This document shows positions 43,077 to 52,500 of a DNA stretch of 64,000 nucleotides, piece by piece (the first letter of the stretch is position 1; every line of letters begins with the position of its first letter). Both the position numbers and the translations under genes were made by a program. The DNA comes from Larkinella punicea. GTDB taxonomy: Bacteria; Bacteroidota; Bacteroidia; Cytophagales; Spirosomataceae. The notes under the pieces were generated by a model that saw only the letters and a program-made list of their open reading frames with translations, was not told the origin of the DNA and did no database searches. The DNA lies in contig NZ_QOWE01000001.1 in NCBI RefSeq assembly GCF_003334855.1, positions 62,001 through 126,000 of the forward strand, read 5' to 3'.

Positions 43077-45497
43077 ATGCTCCAAAATTACCTCAAAATC
43101 GCCTTCCGCCACTTGTGGCAAAACCGGCTGTATTCGGTCATTAACGTCGTTGGCCTGGCCGTTGGAATCACCTGCCTGTTGCTGGCGATTCTCTACCTAA
43201 AAGACGAACGAAGCTATGACCGGTTTCACGAGAAAAACCCAAACCTCTACCGGATCACAACGACCGTGACCGAAACCCGGGGCGGAACCGGCGAGACGAA
43301 CGGCGGCACGGGTCAGGTGCAGGGACCGGCCTTCAAAGCGGAGGTGCCCGAAGTACAGAACTACGTGCGGGTGATGGGCGGTGACATTCAGGGAATGTTC
43401 GTAGCCAACCATAAATCGTTTGTACTGCACCCCTTTTTTGTTGACTCTACTTTTTTCAACGTGTTTTCTTTCAGGCTATTAAGTGGCAATCTGAAAACCG
43501 CCTTACGGGGTGCAGGCACGGTCGTCATCACCGAACGGACAGCGCGGAAACTGTTCAACAGCCTTGATGTAATCGGGAAAACGTTGCTGGAAGATGGGCC
43601 TTCCGGCAAGCGGGTGGGGGCATCGATCATCACCGGTGTGGTGCAGGACCCACCCAAAAATTCCTCCCTTCAGTTCGATCTGCTGTTTCCGTTCCGGTTC
43701 ATGCAGGTTTCTTTTGACGATACCAGTTGGCTGAACTCCTATCTGAGCACCTTTGTCGTGCTGCATCCACAGGCCGATCGCGATTTGGTTGTCCGAAAAT
43801 TCAGTACCGTTTACGCGGTACACGCCCGGCAGCAGGTGGCGGAAAACCGGAAGAATTACGGTTTTGATCCGGCGATTCGGTATGGATTACAACCCATAAC
43901 CGACATTCATCTCAACCCGTTATATCACAGCGAAGGGAACCGGGAAGGGGGTATCACCAATGGCAGTAATCCGGTTTTTTCGTACCTCTTTTTGGGTATT
44001 TCGGCCTTTATTCTGCTGATGGCTTCCATTAATTTCATCAACATCAGTCTGGCGAACTCGCTGAAACGGACCAAAGAAATCGGGATTCGGAAATTAACGG
44101 GGAGCAGTTCGCAACGCATCATGGCTCAATTCCTGGGAGAGTCGGCCCTTCTGTGTCTGGGTGCTTTTGGAGTGGCGATTCTACTGGCGCAGTTGACATT
44201 ACCGGTTTTCAATCAGTTAGCTGGCAAAGCCATCGTTTTCCGTGAAATTCTGGATGGCGAACTTCTGCTTTATTTCATTATCTTATTGATTTTTAATATT
44301 TTAGTAACAGGTCTTTATCCGGCACTCGTTCTGTCCAATTTTAAACCCACCGATGTATTGTACAATAAACCGCGACTTTCGGGGCGGAGTTGGCTGGGAC
44401 AAACGCTTGTCATGCTTCAGTTTGCCTTGTCGGTTTTTCTGGTGATTGCGACCACGGTTTTCTATCATCAGATGGATTATGTGCGGACGAAGGACCTGGG
44501 CTACGATCCGTATCAGGTCATCGGAACGTATATTCCTTTCAGCAATGATTTAAAAGTCGATCAGGCTTTTTTACGGACCGAACTGGCGGGCGAACCCTTG
44601 ATCCGAACAGTTTCGTTTAGCAGTGATTTGGGGGGATCGTACGAGACCCGCGTGGGGAACCGGAAAATTGAAAGCCGCTACCAGTACATTGACGAAAACT
44701 ACCTGCCGGTTTTGGGCATCCGTCTGAAAGCCGGGCGCAATCTATCCCCTGCTTTCGTGTCTGACAAAACCGAAGCGGTTCTGGTCAATGAAACGTTCGT
44801 AAAGACTGCGGGTCTTGAGAAGCCGATTGGAAAAACCATTCGATTGCACGAGAATTTCAGCCAGAAACCGCTGACCATCGTTGGGGTGGTCAAGGATTTT
44901 CATGCCAGTTCGTTGCGGGAGCGCATTCGGCCGATGGCCCTGTTCATGCGGGAAGATCAATCCAGCGGTATTTTGGTAAAAATTGACAAAAACCGCCAAA
45001 AAGAAGCCCTGGCCGTTTTGAAGAACGTATACCGGAAAGCCTACCCTTCATTTGAAATGGACTACGGTTTTCAGGATGAGCTGAATGCCAAAGCCTACGA
45101 ATTGGAGCAGAAATGGCAGCGAATTATAAGCTATGCAACCCTGCTGGCGACCCTGATTTGCGGCCTCGGCGTGTTCGGCCTGGCGAAACTGGCCACCCAA
45201 CAGCGGACGCGGGAGATCGGTGTGCGGAAAGTGCTGGGTGCCACGGTTTTGGACATTGTCGCCCTGCTGTCGAAAGACTTTCTGAAACCGGTGCTGGTTG
45301 CCATTGCCGTGGCCTCGCCTGTAGCAGGTTGGGCCATGAGTCGCTGGCTGCAAAGCTTTGTCTATCGCGTTGAGATTCAAGGGTGGATGTTTGCCCTGGC
45401 TGGTTTGCTGGCCATCGGCATCACCTTGCTGACGGTTTCGCTCCAATCGGCAAAAACCGCCCTGATGAATCCGGTGGAAAGTTTGAGGAGTGAGTGA
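43077..45497 (+). CDS. FtsX/MacB-like ABC permease P14
   Basis: 806 residues, N-terminus MLQNYLKIAFRHLWQNRLYS, close to P13 in the RHLW(R/Q)NRL segment. First helix about 22-44 (INVVGLAVGITCLLLAILYL). The first motif EIGIRKLTGS (334 onward) sits in FINISLANSLKRTK, so the TAR triplet is replaced by LANS. Second module from about 439 (LGQTLVMLQFALSVFLVIA); second motif EIGVRK at 713-718 after QQRTR. Tail NPVESLRSE, the only copy with Glu at that position, preceded by SLQSAKTAL where the others have SFQS(I/V)KAAL. It is thus the most divergent copy at the C-terminus, and the only one preceded directly by a regulator gene. Confidence 0.92.
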   Translation: MLQNYLKIAFRHLWQNRLYSVINVVGLAVGITCLLLAILYLKDERSYDRFHEKNPNLYRITTTVTETRGGTGETNGGTGQVQGPAFKAEVPEVQNYVRVMGGDIQGMFVANHKSFVLHPFFVDSTFFNVFSFRLLSGNLKTALRGAGTVVITERTARKLFNSLDVIGKTLLEDGPSGKRVGASIITGVVQDPPKNSSLQFDLLFPFRFMQVSFDDTSWLNSYLSTFVVLHPQADRDLVVRKFSTVYAVHARQQVAENRKNYGFDPAIRYGLQPITDIHLNPLYHSEGNREGGITNGSNPVFSYLFLGISAFILLMASINFINISLANSLKRTKEIGIRKLTGSSSQRIMAQFLGESALLCLGAFGVAILLAQLTLPVFNQLAGKAIVFREILDGELLLYFIILLIFNILVTGLYPALVLSNFKPTDVLYNKPRLSGRSWLGQTLVMLQFALSVFLVIATTVFYHQMDYVRTKDLGYDPYQVIGTYIPFSNDLKVDQAFLRTELAGEPLIRTVSFSSDLGGSYETRVGNRKIESRYQYIDENYLPVLGIRLKAGRNLSPAFVSDKTEAVLVNETFVKTAGLEKPIGKTIRLHENFSQKPLTIVGVVKDFHASSLRERIRPMALFMREDQSSGILVKIDKNRQKEALAVLKNVYRKAYPSFEMDYGFQDELNAKAYELEQKWQRIISYATLLATLICGLGVFGLAKLATQQRTREIGVRKVLGATVLDIVALLSKDFLKPVLVAIAVASPVAGWAMSRWLQSFVYRVEIQGWMFALAGLLAIGITLLTVSLQSAKTALMNPVESLRSE

Positions 45498-45601
45498 GTT
45501 ATTTCGCAGAGTTGAGCGGAGGAAATCAGAGTTACGCAGAGTAAAAAGAAAAATATTTCTCTGCTTAACTCTTTTTTCTCCGCTCAACTCTGCGAAATAA
45601 C
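45498..45601. repeat. 24-bp inverted repeat of the TTTCGC-GAGTT-AGC family
   Basis: Arms 45498-45521 and 45578-45601 are perfectly complementary (GTTATTTCGCAGAGTTGAGC plus GGAG). A second, weaker pair (AGAGTTACGCAGAG with CTCTGCTTAACTCT) lies inside. It follows the P14 stop by two bases and would terminate or stabilise its transcript. Related hairpins are at 35048-35156 and 57983-58080. Confidence 0.75.
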
Positions 45602-45612
45602 CTCTTTTTCCT

Positions 45613-45648
45613 GTCCGCCAGCGAACGGCCAACCGTCCGTAAACGGAC
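45613..45648. promoter_or_regulatory. Paired GTCCG-type operators upstream of P15
   Basis: GTCCGC-N6-ACGG at 45613-45628 and GTCCGT-AA-ACGGAC at 45635-45648, 22 bp apart start to start. Both forms and spacings mirror those upstream of P10. A further half-site (ACGGAC, 45740-45745) lies closer to the start codon and has no counterpart at P10. Confidence 0.6.
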
Positions 45649-45702
45649 AAACGAACCCGCAAATAGAATGTAAATATTTAATAATCAGCCTATTGGATAT
45701 TA

Positions 45703-45717
45703 TGGTATACAGTTTGA
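45703..45717 (+). promoter_or_regulatory. Sigma-54-like promoter element upstream of P15
   Basis: TGGTATACAGTTTGA, with GG and GA separated by 10 bases, begins 54 bases after the operator pair and ends 45 bases before the ATG. It shares TGGTATA and TTTG with the element before P10. The -12 dinucleotide is not the usual GC, which keeps this tentative. Confidence 0.45.
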
Positions 45718-45762
45718 GCATTCTGAAAGCGTGCCTTGTACGGACAGTGAACGACGAACCTT

Positions 45763-48171
45763 ATGCTGAGAAATTACCTGAAAATTGCGTTTCGCAATTT
45801 ACTGAAACACAAAACATTCGGCTTTATCAACATTGTCGGTGTGGCCATCGGACTGGCCTGTTTCCTGCTGATCGCCCTCTACGTGCGCGACGAGGTTAGT
45901 TTCGACCGTTACAATACCAAAGCCGACCGGACCTACCGCGTTTTGCGCACTTTTCTCAACTCCAATGACGGTACCGTCGAGCTGAAACTCGGCACCGTGG
46001 CTCCTCCGTTCGGGCCGCTCATCAAACAGGATTTTCCGCAGGCCGAAGAGGTCGTTCGGACCCTCAGCACCAGTTCGTTGCTCAAATACGGTGAGCACAC
46101 CTACAACGAAAGCCGGGTGCTTTTTGCCGAAGAAGCTATTTTTAACGTGCTGGATTTCAAGGTAATCAGCGGGAATCCGGCGCAGGCCCTGGCGCAACCT
46201 TTTTCCATCATGCTGTCGCGGCCAATGGCGGAGAAATATTTCGGAAACGAATCGCCAATGGGAAAAAGCCTGCGGAGTAACAACCAGTTTGAATTGATGG
46301 TGACGGGCGTATTTGAACCGTTGCCCACGCAGTCGCACATTCGTCCGGATTTTCTGATCTCATTCAACACGCTGAACGACAACCGGGTTTATGGTGCCGA
46401 AGGCCTGCGGACCAATTGGGGCAACAACTCGTTTCTGACGTATGTTTTGCTGGCCAAAGGCACCGATCCGGACAAACTGGTCAAGGCGTTTCCGGCGTTT
46501 CAAAACCGCCGGATCGAACCCAAAGCATCGACCTATTCGGTTCTGAATCTGCAAAAACTGACCGATATTCACCTGCGCTCCGACACGGACGATGCGCTGG
46601 AGGCCGATGGCGACATTCGCTACGTCTACATGTTTTCGGCCATTGGCCTGTTCATTCTGCTGATTGCCTGCATCAACTACATGAACCTGGCAACGGCCCG
46701 CTCGGCGGGTCGGGCAAAGGAGGTCGGAATGCGAAAAGTGGTTGGCGCTCACCGGAGTCAACTCGTGGGCCAGTTTCTGAGCGAATCCCTTATGCTGGTG
46801 GTTTTTGCATTGAGTCTGGCGGTGGTTCTGGTCGTTTTTTGTCTGCCTTTCCTGAACGATTTCACCCAAAAACAACTGACACTGAACCAATTGACACACC
46901 CGGTTTTTCTGGGCATCGTGGCCGGCATCACGCTGTTAACGGGTCTGGTGTCGGGGAGTTACCCAGCTTTTTTCCTGACCTCGTTTCAACCCATCAGTGT
47001 TCTGAAAGGGAAAATTGCGTCGGCCATGCGAACGGGGCGATTCCGGCAGGCGCTGGTGGTGACCCAGTTTGCCATTGCGGTGGTGCTCATTATCAGCACG
47101 ATGGTAGTCTACAACCAGATGGATTACATTCGAAATTACAAACTGGGGTACCAGAAAGACCAGATCGTTTTGCTGCGGACGGTAGAAGACTCGACGGTCA
47201 ATGTCGAAGCGCTGAAGCAGGAATTGAAGAGCAATAGCGCGGTGCTGGAAGTGGGGCAGTCATCGCGGATTCCGTCGGGTCGGCTGCTGGATTCCTGGGA
47301 TGCCTATGTGGCCAAAGGCGACAGCATGGCACCTTCCAAAGTGATTCTAAAGGCCTTATCGATCGATCACGATTTTATTCCCACCTACGCTATGAAAATG
47401 GCGGCCGGGCGAAACTTCTCCCGCGCCTACGCAACGGATGACACGGCGGCTTTCATTCTGAACGAAACCGCAGCCCGCATGTTGGGCTGGAAAAATCCCG
47501 AACAAGCCATCGGAAAGGCGTTTGGCTACGGCCAACGGCGCGGTCAGGTGGTGGGCGTCACCAAAGATTTTCATTTTGAATCCCTCCGCCAGGCCATTCC
47601 GCCCATTGCGATGTTTATGTTGCCCGAGCGAAATAGCTGGATTTCGGTTCACGTGGCGGGTGGAGCCGGTTTGCAGACGGCCCTGGCGCACATCGAATCC
47701 GTCTGGAAACGGCGTTTTTCCAGCCAGCCTTTTTCCTATGAGTTTCTGGATCAGCGGTTTGGGCGGCTCTATACCACCGAGCAGACGCAACAGCAACTTT
47801 TCGGTATTTTTGCCGGTATTGCCATCCTGATTTCCTGCCTCGGTTTGTTCGGCTTATCGATGTTTATGGCCGAACAGCGCACCAAGGAAATTGGCATCCG
47901 CAAGGTGCTGGGGGCTTCGACGCCCAGTCTGGTGACGCTGCTTTCCAAAGATCTGCTGAAGCTGGTCCTGGTTGCCCTCCTGCTGGCGTCGCCGGTGGCG
48001 TGGTGGGTCATGAATCAATGGCTGGAGGGCTTCGTGTATCGAACCAGCATCAGCCCGTGGGTTTTCGTTCTGACGGCGGTCACCGCCATCGCGATTGCCT
48101 TTGCGACGGTTTCATTCCAGAGTATCAAAGCCGCGTTGATGAATCCGGTGAAGAGTTTGAAATCGGAATAG
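45763..48171 (+). CDS. FtsX/MacB-like ABC permease P15
   Basis: 802 residues, the last copy in the window. First helix about 20-42 (FINIVGVAIGLACFLLIALYV). First motif EVGMRKVVGA (320 onward) with Met in the motif; second module from about 427 (FRQALVVTQFAIAVVLIIS); second motif EIGIRK at 709-714 after AEQRTK. Tail NPVKSLKSE, the Lys variant otherwise seen only in P10. The gap to P14 is 265 bases and carries its own operator pair and promoter-like element, so P15 is probably expressed separately from P14. Just after the stop comes a stem-loop. Substrate unknown. Confidence 0.93.
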   Translation: MLRNYLKIAFRNLLKHKTFGFINIVGVAIGLACFLLIALYVRDEVSFDRYNTKADRTYRVLRTFLNSNDGTVELKLGTVAPPFGPLIKQDFPQAEEVVRTLSTSSLLKYGEHTYNESRVLFAEEAIFNVLDFKVISGNPAQALAQPFSIMLSRPMAEKYFGNESPMGKSLRSNNQFELMVTGVFEPLPTQSHIRPDFLISFNTLNDNRVYGAEGLRTNWGNNSFLTYVLLAKGTDPDKLVKAFPAFQNRRIEPKASTYSVLNLQKLTDIHLRSDTDDALEADGDIRYVYMFSAIGLFILLIACINYMNLATARSAGRAKEVGMRKVVGAHRSQLVGQFLSESLMLVVFALSLAVVLVVFCLPFLNDFTQKQLTLNQLTHPVFLGIVAGITLLTGLVSGSYPAFFLTSFQPISVLKGKIASAMRTGRFRQALVVTQFAIAVVLIISTMVVYNQMDYIRNYKLGYQKDQIVLLRTVEDSTVNVEALKQELKSNSAVLEVGQSSRIPSGRLLDSWDAYVAKGDSMAPSKVILKALSIDHDFIPTYAMKMAAGRNFSRAYATDDTAAFILNETAARMLGWKNPEQAIGKAFGYGQRRGQVVGVTKDFHFESLRQAIPPIAMFMLPERNSWISVHVAGGAGLQTALAHIESVWKRRFSSQPFSYEFLDQRFGRLYTTEQTQQQLFGIFAGIAILISCLGLFGLSMFMAEQRTKEIGIRKVLGASTPSLVTLLSKDLLKLVLVALLLASPVAWWVMNQWLEGFVYRTSISPWVFVLTAVTAIAIAFATVSFQSIKAALMNPVKSLKSE

Positions 48172-48180
48172 TTTTGATGA

Positions 48181-48225
48181 GCTGGTCAAGACCGGGCGGC
48201 CGGTGCCGTTGCAATCTTGACCAGC
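48181..48225. terminator. Stem-loop after P15
   Basis: An 11-bp perfect stem (GCTGGTCAAGA, 48181-48191, with 48215-48225) and a GC-rich loop that can itself pair (GGGCGGCCGG). It starts 10 bases after the P15 stop codon. A further CTTGACCAG copy at 48232-48240 follows. No T-run, so it may be a processing or stability element. The remaining ~170 bases to lepB show nothing clear. Confidence 0.5.
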
Positions 48226-48408
48226 CCCAGCCTTGACCAGCATACACGCACCATTCAGCAAAGCAGATAACCTCCCCTGTAAAAAATAAACCGTCCTAAA
48301 CGGTTGCTTCTTACTTTGCCCGAATGATGATGGCGGTTATTCGGGTTACCCGATTGCGCCCTGATCGTATGCCCGGTAACGATTCGTAACTTCAGATTCT
48401 GTCAACTC

Positions 48409-49566
48409 ATGCGCAACGCCCAAACCAAGCCGGCCAAACCAAAAAAATCGTTCCTGCGGGAATGGCTCGATTCAATTCTGTTTGCGGTGATTGCCGCGAC
48501 GCTGATCCGGTTTCTGACCTTTGAAGCCTACGCCATTCCGACGCCGTCGATGGAGAACAGCCTGCTGGTAGGCGATTTCCTGTTTGTCAGCAAACTGCAC
48601 TACGGTTCCCGGACGCCCCAGACGCCTTTGCAGGTACCACTTACGCATCAGAAGATTTGGGGAACGGAAATCCCGTCGTACAGCGACCTGATTCAATTGC
48701 CAACGTATCGACTGCCCGGTTTTACGACCGTAAAAAACGGCGATGTCGTGGTCTTCAATTTTCCCCCGCCCAAAGCTGGCGAACCGGATTACCCGATGGA
48801 TTTGCGAACCAACCTCATCAAGCGCTGCATCGGCATTCCGGGCGACCAACTTGAAATCCGGCAGGAGCAGGTTTACGTCAACGGCAAAGCGTTTCCGACG
48901 CCGGTTCGGGCCGAAACCAGTTATTTTATGAGAACGACGGAGATGCTGAACGAGCGGTTTTTCCGGAAATACAACATCATCAACGATTATAAATCGGCGG
49001 AAGGGCCGTTTATCAACTGGCAACCCATCGAAGAATACAACGAAACCACAAAAGCATCCGTTCTGGTGGGCTACAGCGTCACGACCACGCCGGATGTCAT
49101 TGCCAAACTGAAAGAACTGGCGTGGGTGAAGGGAGTCGAGCGAATGACGGAACCGGCCGGACAGGTGGCTCCGGGCATTTATGGCGGCTCGGCGTATGCC
49201 TGGAACCGCGACAATTTCGGTCCGCTGGCCGTTCCGAAAAAGGGGCAAACCGTCCCGATCAACTCGCAAACCATCGCTGTTTACGGTACGTTGATTAGCC
49301 GCCATGAAGACAATGAGAAGGTGGAAATGACCGCAAACAGCCTCACGATCAACGGCCAGCCGATTACGTCCTATATTTTCAAACAGGATTATTACTTCAT
49401 GATGGGCGACAACCGCCACAATTCCGACGACTCCCGCTACTGGGGTTTTGTGCCGGAAAATCACATCGTTGGCAAGGCGGTTTTCGTCTGGATGTCGATC
49501 GATCCCGACCCGGCGACGGTTTGGGCTAAAATCCGTTGGAACCGGCGGTTTCGCTTAATTGAATAA
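48409..49566 (+). CDS. lepB: Signal peptidase I
   Basis: 385 residues. Inner-membrane serine protease that removes signal peptides from exported proteins. One membrane helix about 20-38 (LDSILFAVIAATLIRFLTF); catalytic Ser47 in IPTPSMENSL; catalytic Lys138 in NLIKRCIGIPGD; box E MMGDNRHNSDDSRYWGFVP from about 331. The distance between the Lys box and box E is about 195 residues, larger than in E. coli LepB, owing to an inserted periplasmic region (about 150-320) with a second basic-acidic domain, common in Bacteroidota. The last 12 bases overlap the end of the convergent STAND gene. No operon partner is visible. Confidence 0.95.
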   Translation: MRNAQTKPAKPKKSFLREWLDSILFAVIAATLIRFLTFEAYAIPTPSMENSLLVGDFLFVSKLHYGSRTPQTPLQVPLTHQKIWGTEIPSYSDLIQLPTYRLPGFTTVKNGDVVVFNFPPPKAGEPDYPMDLRTNLIKRCIGIPGDQLEIRQEQVYVNGKAFPTPVRAETSYFMRTTEMLNERFFRKYNIINDYKSAEGPFINWQPIEEYNETTKASVLVGYSVTTTPDVIAKLKELAWVKGVERMTEPAGQVAPGIYGGSAYAWNRDNFGPLAVPKKGQTVPINSQTIAVYGTLISRHEDNEKVEMTANSLTINGQPITSYIFKQDYYFMMGDNRHNSDDSRYWGFVPENHIVGKAVFVWMSIDPDPATVWAKIRWNRRFRLIE

Positions 49567-52500
49567 ACCATGCTGCACCCTTTCCAACGCAGCTTTTACC
49601 CAGTTTAATTGTCTCAGATATAGCGGGATTGGTGTGGATTGGTAAAGGTTTTCCAAGAGCGGCAGGGCTTTCTGGTAATAAGCGCGCGCTTTATCCGGTA
49701 TTCCGCTTTTTTCATATTGCCAGCCAATCCAGATATAGGATGTGGCTAAGCCATAAATCAAATTTACATTTTTCGGATTGTCCCGGTACAACTCTTCAGT
49801 TACTTGATTGTATTTCTGAAAGAAATCCAGGGCCTGGTCGGTTTTGCCCAGCGCCTGATGAATCGAGCCTAACTTCTCATAGGAAATGGCTAAGCCGTTT
49901 TTCAAGGACTCATTTTTTGGATTGTCCCGGTACAACTCCTCCGTTACTTGTAAGTCTTTCTGAAAGAAATCCAGGGCCTGGTCGGTTTTGCCCAGCGCCT
50001 GATGAATCGAGCCTAACTTCTCATAGGAAATGGCTAAGCCGTTTTTCAAGGACTCATTTTTTGGATTGTCCCGGTACAACTCTTCAGTTACTTGATTGTA
50101 TTTCTGAAAGAAATCCAGGGCCTGGTCGGTTTTGCCCAGCGCCTGATGAATCGAGCCTAACTTCGAATAGGAAATGGCTAAGCCGTTTTTCAAGGACTCA
50201 TTTTTTGGATTGTCCCGGTACAACTCTTCAAATAAGTCGGTTTCTTTCTGAAAGAAATCCAGGGCCTGGTCGGTTTTGCCCAGTGCCTGATGAATCTCGC
50301 CTAACTTCTCATAGGAAATGGCTAAGCCGTTTTTCAAGGACTCATTTTTCGGATTGTCCCGGTACAACTCTTCAAATAAGTCGGTTTCTTTCTGAAAGAA
50401 ATCCAGGGCCTGGTCGGTTTTGCCCAGCGCCTGATGAATCTCGCCTAACTTCGAATAGGAAATAGCTAAGCCGTTTTTCAAGGACTCATTTTTCGGATTG
50501 TCCCGGTACAACTCTTCAAATAAGTCGGTTTCTTTCTGAAAGAAATCCAGGGCCTGATCGGTTTTGCCCAGCGCCTGATGAATCGAGCCTAACTTCTGAT
50601 AGGAAATGGCTAAGCCGTTTTTCAAGGACTCATTTTTTGGATTGTCCCGGTACAACTCCTCCGTTACTTGTAAGTCTTTCTGAAAGAAATCCAGGGCCTG
50701 GTCGGTTTTGCCCAGCGCCTGATGAATCGAGCCTAATCGTTCCAGACAAACTGAATAATTATACGAATTGTCGGTTTTCTGATAAATGGAACTGCTCTTT
50801 TGAACAAAAGAAATAGCCAACTCCAGATTACCGGTTTCCCGATAAAAATCGGCCAGTTTTAAGGATAGGTAGGCCATTTCATCTTCTTCCATTTTCAAGG
50901 TTAGGATCAAATGCCGGGTCCATTCGGCAAATTCCTGTACCGCCGTATGGTTGAGTAATTCAAAACGCGTCGTCAGATGGGTGATGAATGGCCTACAGGT
51001 TTCAAATAGGTTTTCTTCATTTTTGCGGAGGATCACCGCCTGCACCACCGGGCTGATTTTCACCACCAGGTCTTCTTTTTTCCTCAGGTCGATCCAACCC
51101 TTCCGATACAGGTCATTGAGAACGTCTTCATCCGACTCGTCCAGCTCCAGTAATGCCGCCAGTTGGGCGAAGGAAATCTGCTCGGGCGGCAATACCGCCA
51201 GGTTGGTCAGGATGCGGAGTTCGGCAGGGGATAAGGGGCTGATGTCGTACATGGCCGCAATAATCACCTCGGGTTCGGCCCTGGCCAGGCCGTACCGGTG
51301 GCCGTAGTCGCTGGAAACTTTTCTGGTTTTAGGTACTTTCAAGAGTCCCTGGGTTTGCAGGTCGTGGAGCAAATCGGCCAGGTGATATTTTTTTATCCTA
51401 TTGTAGTTGTTTTCGTGGTAGTTTTTGGCCAGTAGCGTCAGAACCAGAGTGTTATAACCAATGGCTTGCAATAGCGCTTTCAGCGTTTTCTGTTCTTCGT
51501 CCGAAAACAGACTGGCTGGTTTGGCGTGGTGGCAAAACAGCGCAACGGCTTTGGTTTCGGGCAAGGTATCGATTTGTAGAAAATGCCAGTCATCGAACGG
51601 ATTCACCCGGGTGGTTACCAATGTCCGAAAATTACTACCCGCGAGTTCATAGAGAGTTTGTTCCAGATCGGGCAGGTCGTTGGCATTGTCGAGCACCAGC
51701 AGCGAGGGAGCCGGGAGCGTGGCCATCTTCGCCATCAGTTTTTCAAACCGTTGCGCTTCCGGTTCCTGTTCGCTAAAGGTCAAGTCCAGCGGGCCGGAAA
51801 GAGCTGCCAGCAGGGCGGTTTTGATCCCTTTATCGGCTACCACGAAGGCCAGGTGTTGGTAGGCGTGTTCCTGATTTCGGTAATAATGAGCCGCCAGCGT
51901 GGTTTTTCCGATGCCGCCTTCGCCGTTCATCAGCAACAACACCTTGTTCTGACCAAACTGCGCATCGATGTTTTTCAGATCATTTTCCCGCCCAATAAAA
52001 TAATTGACTTCAAAAGGCAGTTTTATGAGGTGCTTCGGGATGAAAGGCGAGATTTTATTTTCAATCCGATCCAGCGTTTGTAGAGCGGTTTCCTGTCGGT
52101 CGGCAAACTTACCGATCTTCTGATCGATGCCCAAAACCAGGTCATAAATCTTGCCCAGCTTTTCATGAACCCGCTCAAACTCAGACTCAAAATACGAGCG
52201 GGCAACAGATAAACTCCGAGCGTTTTGCTCATTTCTCAAGGCCTGAATTTCGGCCAGCAAAACCGCTTGCATGGCCTGATTTTCATCCGATTGCTGGGTC
52301 AACCGATTGAGTTGTTGGATCACTCCTTCGAGGCTCTTGATCAGAAAAGCTTTGAGCGGTTTTTCGTCGTCCGGGTTTTTCATTCCTTCCGTAAAAACCA
52401 GTTTGAAGCAATCGGCAAAATGGGCTTCAAAACAGGTGCCTAGATAGATTAGGAGCGGATCGGACGCATCGCGGCCCAGAAAGAGGTAATCCGTAATGTC

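Noticed and set aside
49629-50465. 278-codon plus-strand frame with repeating NPGPGRFCPAPDES peptides
   Set aside because: Antisense to the seven TPR repeats of the STAND gene, which gives it its repeat structure.
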